From Neobacillus vireti (GTDB lineage Bacteria; Bacillota; Bacilli; Bacillales; Cytobacillaceae): 64,000 bases of DNA. Below, one piece after another: positions 61,447 to 64,000 of this stretch (its first letter is position 1; each line of letters opens with the position of its first letter). The notes beneath the pieces are model-generated. The model saw only the letters and a list, made by a program, of their open reading frames with translations. It was not told the DNA's origin and ran no database searches. The stretch covers positions 447,953 to 511,952 of the forward strand of contig NZ_LDNB01000017.1 in assembly GCF_001026695.1 (NCBI RefSeq), in the 5' to 3' direction. The position numbers were made by a program, and so were the translations under genes.

Positions 61447-61545
61447 CATTTGTTTCCCCCTGTCATCAATGCTCATTCGACTAATTAATATTACTTGCAT
61501 CTCTCCAATAAAAAAACCTCGCTAAATGCTAGGTTTTTTTGAATC
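61447..61545 (+). repeat. 99-bp direct repeat, left copy
   Basis: From CATTTGTTTCCCCCTGTCAT to TTTTTTTGAATC, identical to 63871-63970 except for one A in a run. The last 40 bases form an AAACCTCGC...GCTAGGTTTTT terminator. Flanks on both sides differ between copies, so this is the full repeat unit. Confidence 0.92.
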
Positions 61546-61574
61546 CCGTACAAAGGGAGATTAATTAGTTGTAT

Positions 61575-61642
61575 GTTCCCTGTGTTACATGCAACTTGAC
61601 ACTATTCAGAGTTGTTTCGAAGTTTTGTCTGACACAAGGAAC
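61575..61642. repeat. Imperfect inverted repeat, GTTCC-type
   Basis: GTTCCCTGTGT (61575-61585) and ACACAAGGAAC (61632-61642), 10 of 11 pairs, with TGACAC motifs inside. Related in sequence to the hairpin at 63625. Confidence 0.5.
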
Positions 61643-61783
61643 TGTTTCAAAGCTAGATAGAAATAATCTGAAACTTTAGATTTACAGGTTGCAAATTAAA
61701 AAAAGCTGAAATATAATTAGTTCAATAAATTATAATTTATCGATAAAAATATTTTAATTGTAGATTGAAAAGGAGACGATAAA

Positions 61784-62359
61784 ATGAATTATGAAATGAT
61801 TATTGTAACAACGGAACAGCTTCATGCCCTATCCCATCCACTAAGACAGCGTATTTTAACCGTTCTTTCGTTTGATGAAATGACAAATAAAGAAATTTCA
61901 AACGCCCTCAAAGAGTCTGCACCTAAAGTGCACTTTCACGTAAAGGAACTCCTGAACGCTGGCATTATCCGACTTACAAGAGAAGAAGTAAAAGGATCCA
62001 TCATCGAAAAATATTATACGGCTTCAGCCCGTTCATTCCGACTTTCTCCTTCTCTTGAATTGGCCAAATCCGATGAACATATGCTCTACGAATCTACTTT
62101 TCATGAAACTTACCGGAATCTCATCGAAAGTGTCGATTATCATGAAGGTTTCCTTCCAAACTCATTCATCACTCAGGAACACGCGTGGTTAACAGACGAA
62201 GAAATAGCTTCTATTAAGAAGCATTTATCTGCTATCGATCAAATTATGAACAATTCTTCCATGAAACGAACACCTACAGATAATCGGAAATTCTACACGC
62301 TCAGCAGTTTTTTTCATCCAGTTTCTCCAAAATCTAAGAGCAGAGAAACAGAACAATGA
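61784..62359 (+). CDS. ArsR-type winged-helix regulator
   Basis: A 191-residue regulator: 'ALSHPLRQRILTVLSFDEMT', 'NKEISNALKESAPKVHFHVK' and the wing 'GIIRLTREEVKGSIIEKYY' form an ArsR/HTH_20 domain (about 10-90); the rest is a helical effector region. No metal-binding cysteines. AAAGGAG precedes the ATG. It overlaps the MFS gene by four bases and so should control it. The pair lies between two 99-bp direct repeats. Confidence 0.9.
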   Translation: MNYEMIIVTTEQLHALSHPLRQRILTVLSFDEMTNKEISNALKESAPKVHFHVKELLNAGIIRLTREEVKGSIIEKYYTASARSFRLSPSLELAKSDEHMLYESTFHETYRNLIESVDYHEGFLPNSFITQEHAWLTDEEIASIKKHLSAIDQIMNNSSMKRTPTDNRKFYTLSSFFHPVSPKSKSRETEQ

Positions 62360-63582
62360 GAAGACTATTTAAAAACAGCCTCTTCTCCAATAAGAATTTC
62401 GCTTATTTTTTCTTTGGTCAGTCCTTCTCGACAATAGGAGATGGATTCCAGCAGATCGCCCTGATTTACTTGATTTTTGAGATGGGTGGAAGCGGCAGCC
62501 AAATGGCTCTTTCCCTATTCTTCTCGGTCTTTCCCCGCATTCTTCTATTGCTGGTGGGAGGCGTTGCAGTTGATCGGTTAAGTGCGAAACAGGTTATTTG
62601 GATTTCAGACTTCGCTCGATTTGTGATTTTGACCGTTTTGATTTCATTTTTATTCTTTGATGCCTTGTCATTTCCACTGCTTTACCTCTTACTTTCTTTA
62701 TCTGGTGTGGCAAGCGGCTTTTTCTATCCGGCATTTAATACCATTGTTCCTTCCATCGTAGAAACAAGGGATTTAGAAAATGCCAATGCATGGGTTCAAT
62801 CAATCTCTCAAACCGCCATCTTCATTGGTCCTCCTCTTGCTGGATTACTGGTGGGGCTCTACGGAATAGAGGCTGGTTTTCTCATAAATGCCATGTCTTA
62901 TTTGATTGGCGCTATCACCGGGATTATGGTCAGCGTTAACAAGGAAAGCTCACCTAAAGTGAAAGACTCGCGTATTGTGAAAGATTTCGTGGAAGGGTTT
63001 CAGCAAGTGTGGACAACCAAGTGGCTCCGTACCGTACTGTTGGTAGATTTAGTGGGGGGACTGGTAGTAGTCGGTCCAATGCAGATCGCATTACCGCTAT
63101 ATTCAAAGGAAAGCTTCGATCTGGCACCTTCACAGATGGGATTCGTCTTGGCTGCCTTTGGAGCTGGTTCGGTCATAGGCATGATGTTTGTCACCAAATT
63201 ACACCCAAAATATAAAACAATTCGTTCGTTTTACTGGCTTGAACTTATACAGGGACTGCTCTTGTTTTTGGTAGCTATTCCTTCCGTATGGGTCGTGTTG
63301 CTATCTTTAGCGGCCATAGGGATTTTGAATGGTATATCAAGTGTCATCATCATTTCAAAGATTCAGGCCCATGTTCCAAGGGCAAGGCTCGGCAGAACGA
63401 TGAGTATCGTTTCGCTAGCGGCTTTCGGGGCAGTTCCCATCTCTCAGTTGTTGACAGGTTGGCTGTCAGAAACCATTCCCTATGCGTTTGTTTTTGTTTT
63501 GGCTTCCACTTTGCTATTCCTCAGCGGCGTAATGGGATTAATAGTTTATAACAGACAAAGCAGTGAAGAAGCGGTTGTTTAA
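62356..63582 (+). CDS. MFS efflux transporter (macrolide/enterobactin-exporter type)
   Basis: A 408-residue MFS_3-type exporter with 12 helices: 'FAYFFFGQSFSTIGDGFQQI', the loop GGVAVDRLSAKQVIWISDFA, 'FIGPPLAGLLVGLYGIEAGF', and 'ARLGRTMSIVSLAAFGAVPI'. Such proteins expel macrolides, siderophores or other hydrophobic drugs. It is coupled to the ArsR-type gene by an ATGA overlap. Substrate unknown. Confidence 0.9.
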   Translation: MRRLFKNSLFSNKNFAYFFFGQSFSTIGDGFQQIALIYLIFEMGGSGSQMALSLFFSVFPRILLLLVGGVAVDRLSAKQVIWISDFARFVILTVLISFLFFDALSFPLLYLLLSLSGVASGFFYPAFNTIVPSIVETRDLENANAWVQSISQTAIFIGPPLAGLLVGLYGIEAGFLINAMSYLIGAITGIMVSVNKESSPKVKDSRIVKDFVEGFQQVWTTKWLRTVLLVDLVGGLVVVGPMQIALPLYSKESFDLAPSQMGFVLAAFGAGSVIGMMFVTKLHPKYKTIRSFYWLELIQGLLLFLVAIPSVWVVLLSLAAIGILNGISSVIIISKIQAHVPRARLGRTMSIVSLAAFGAVPISQLLTGWLSETIPYAFVFVLASTLLFLSGVMGLIVYNRQSSEEAVV

Positions 63583-63624
63583 GGGGATTGTTTGAAATGA
63601 CTATGGTTTTGTAATATGTACCTA

Positions 63625-63690
63625 TGTCAGAAACAAGCGTGAAATTCACGACTTTCATGTTTATTTGAATTAACATGAAAGTTTCTGACA
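63625..63690. repeat. Branched inverted repeat, TGTCAGAAAC type
   Basis: TGTCAGAAAC / GTTTCTGACA outer arms (perfect), CTTTCATGT / ACATGAAAG inner arms (perfect), and a CGTGAAATTCACG mini-palindrome on the left strand, so it can fold into a three-way shape. It lies 42 bp after the MFS stop and may terminate it. Confidence 0.7.
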
Positions 63691-63808
63691 CAGGGACACT
63701 ATAAAATTTTGTTTTCAGGGAAGTTTCTTCTCACTAGTACGTATTTAATGTTAGTAATTTAAGAAGAATATAATAAACAAAGCTTAAACAATCAGGAGGA
63801 AAAGCTTC

Positions 63809-63967
63809 ATGGATATTATCAAAACCTATTTAGATACTGTTTTTAAAGATTTTCTAGATAATTATAATCTCATTTGTTTCCCCCTGTCATCAATGCTCAT
63901 TCGACTAATTAATATTACTTGCATCTCTCCAATAAAAAAAACCTCGCTAAATGCTAGGTTTTTTTGA
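63809..63967 (+). pseudogene. Gene start interrupted by the 100-bp repeat
   Basis: A very strong site (AGGAGGAAAAGCTTC) precedes an ATG; 20 native codons (MDIIKTYLDTVFKDFLDNYN) follow, then the repeat begins at 63871 and the reading ends inside it. The strong start with a truncated body suggests that the repeat broke a real gene; the remainder is not within the window. Confidence 0.6.
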
Positions 63968-63970
63968 ATC
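63871..63970 (+). repeat. 100-bp direct repeat, right copy
   Basis: Same unit as 61447-61545 with one extra A. It sits 20 codons into an otherwise well-started gene and 290 bp after the MFS stop. Confidence 0.92.
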
Positions 63971-64000
63971 ATTGTTCTACAGAAAAAAAGTATATTATTT

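Noticed and set aside
1..64000. CRISPR arrays, prophage modules, tRNA or rRNA genes
   Set aside because: No regularly spaced identical repeats with unique spacers of CRISPR size (the two phased arrays have 10- and 21-nt periods and no cas genes), no phage structural genes, and no tRNA or rRNA sequence recognised.

Overview
The window is one continuous stretch of a low-GC, endospore-forming member of the Bacillaceae (Bacillus / Neobacillus / Mesobacillus-like). The reasons are AGGAGG-type ribosome binding sites with frequent GTG and TTG starts, three YjcZ-type sporulation microproteins, a small protein resembling gamma-type spore proteins, two UvsE UV-damage endonucleases, DUF3231 proteins, a SleB-like wall hydrolase, SwrC, and a ybc-like DabA/DabB operon. 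I see no rRNA, tRNA, CRISPR array, prophage or replication origin. Family names rest on recognising motifs in the translated sequence, not on searches.

Layout. 1-5.7 kb: spore-type small protein, YugN-like protein, a tandem pair of UvsE paralogues, two DUF3231 proteins, DUF378, and a CMD-family protein. 5.7-16.4 kb: TetR repressor and MMPL exporter with matching operators, histidine phosphatase, GNAT, a LysM amidase, a 21-nt-period repeat array, a YbjQ pair, a family-2 glycosyltransferase, a TetM-like GTPase, and a low-molecular-weight phosphatase. 16.4-26.9 kb: SstT, two YjcZ genes, a SulP permease, Mqo, a MOSC protein, MscS, a PadR-DUF1700-DUF4097 operon and a PAP2 phosphatase. 27-44.8 kb: two regulator/MFS pairs (Crp-type and SgrR-type), an LCP wall ligase, a third YjcZ gene, a 23-codon lipoprotein frame, a GC-richer GntR-ABC cassette, the RND pump SwrC, DeoR plus a Cof-type phosphatase next to a decamer repeat array, a nitroreductase and a spore-type hydrolase.

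44.8-50 kb is an accessory, partly decayed stretch. It holds a 515-bp element with inverted ends and an 8-bp target duplication carrying a small membrane-protein gene, the 3' remnant of a group II intron, decayed DinB and AlkD-like genes, several small unknown proteins, and a c-di-GMP-I riboswitch upstream of an unknown 74-residue protein. 50-54.8 kb is a mec/bla-like locus: BlaI and BlaR1 look intact and BlaI-type operators are present, but the adjacent penicillin-binding protein has lost its KTG box, and a second transpeptidase remnant lies on the other side of blaI.

54.9-60.2 kb is an inorganic-carbon uptake operon: dabB, dabA, a DUF2294 gene, and a protein with a beta-carbonic-anhydrase fold signature that lacks every zinc ligand. 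60.3-64 kb holds a second element with an 8-bp target duplication, an IS110-family fragment, and an ArsR/MFS pair enclosed by 99/100-bp direct repeats; the right copy interrupts another gene.

The most interesting parts are the riboswitch with its unknown target, the effector-less beta-lactam sensing cassette, the cargo-bearing mini-element, the zinc-less carbonic-anhydrase relative beside DabAB, and several regularly phased repeat arrays.
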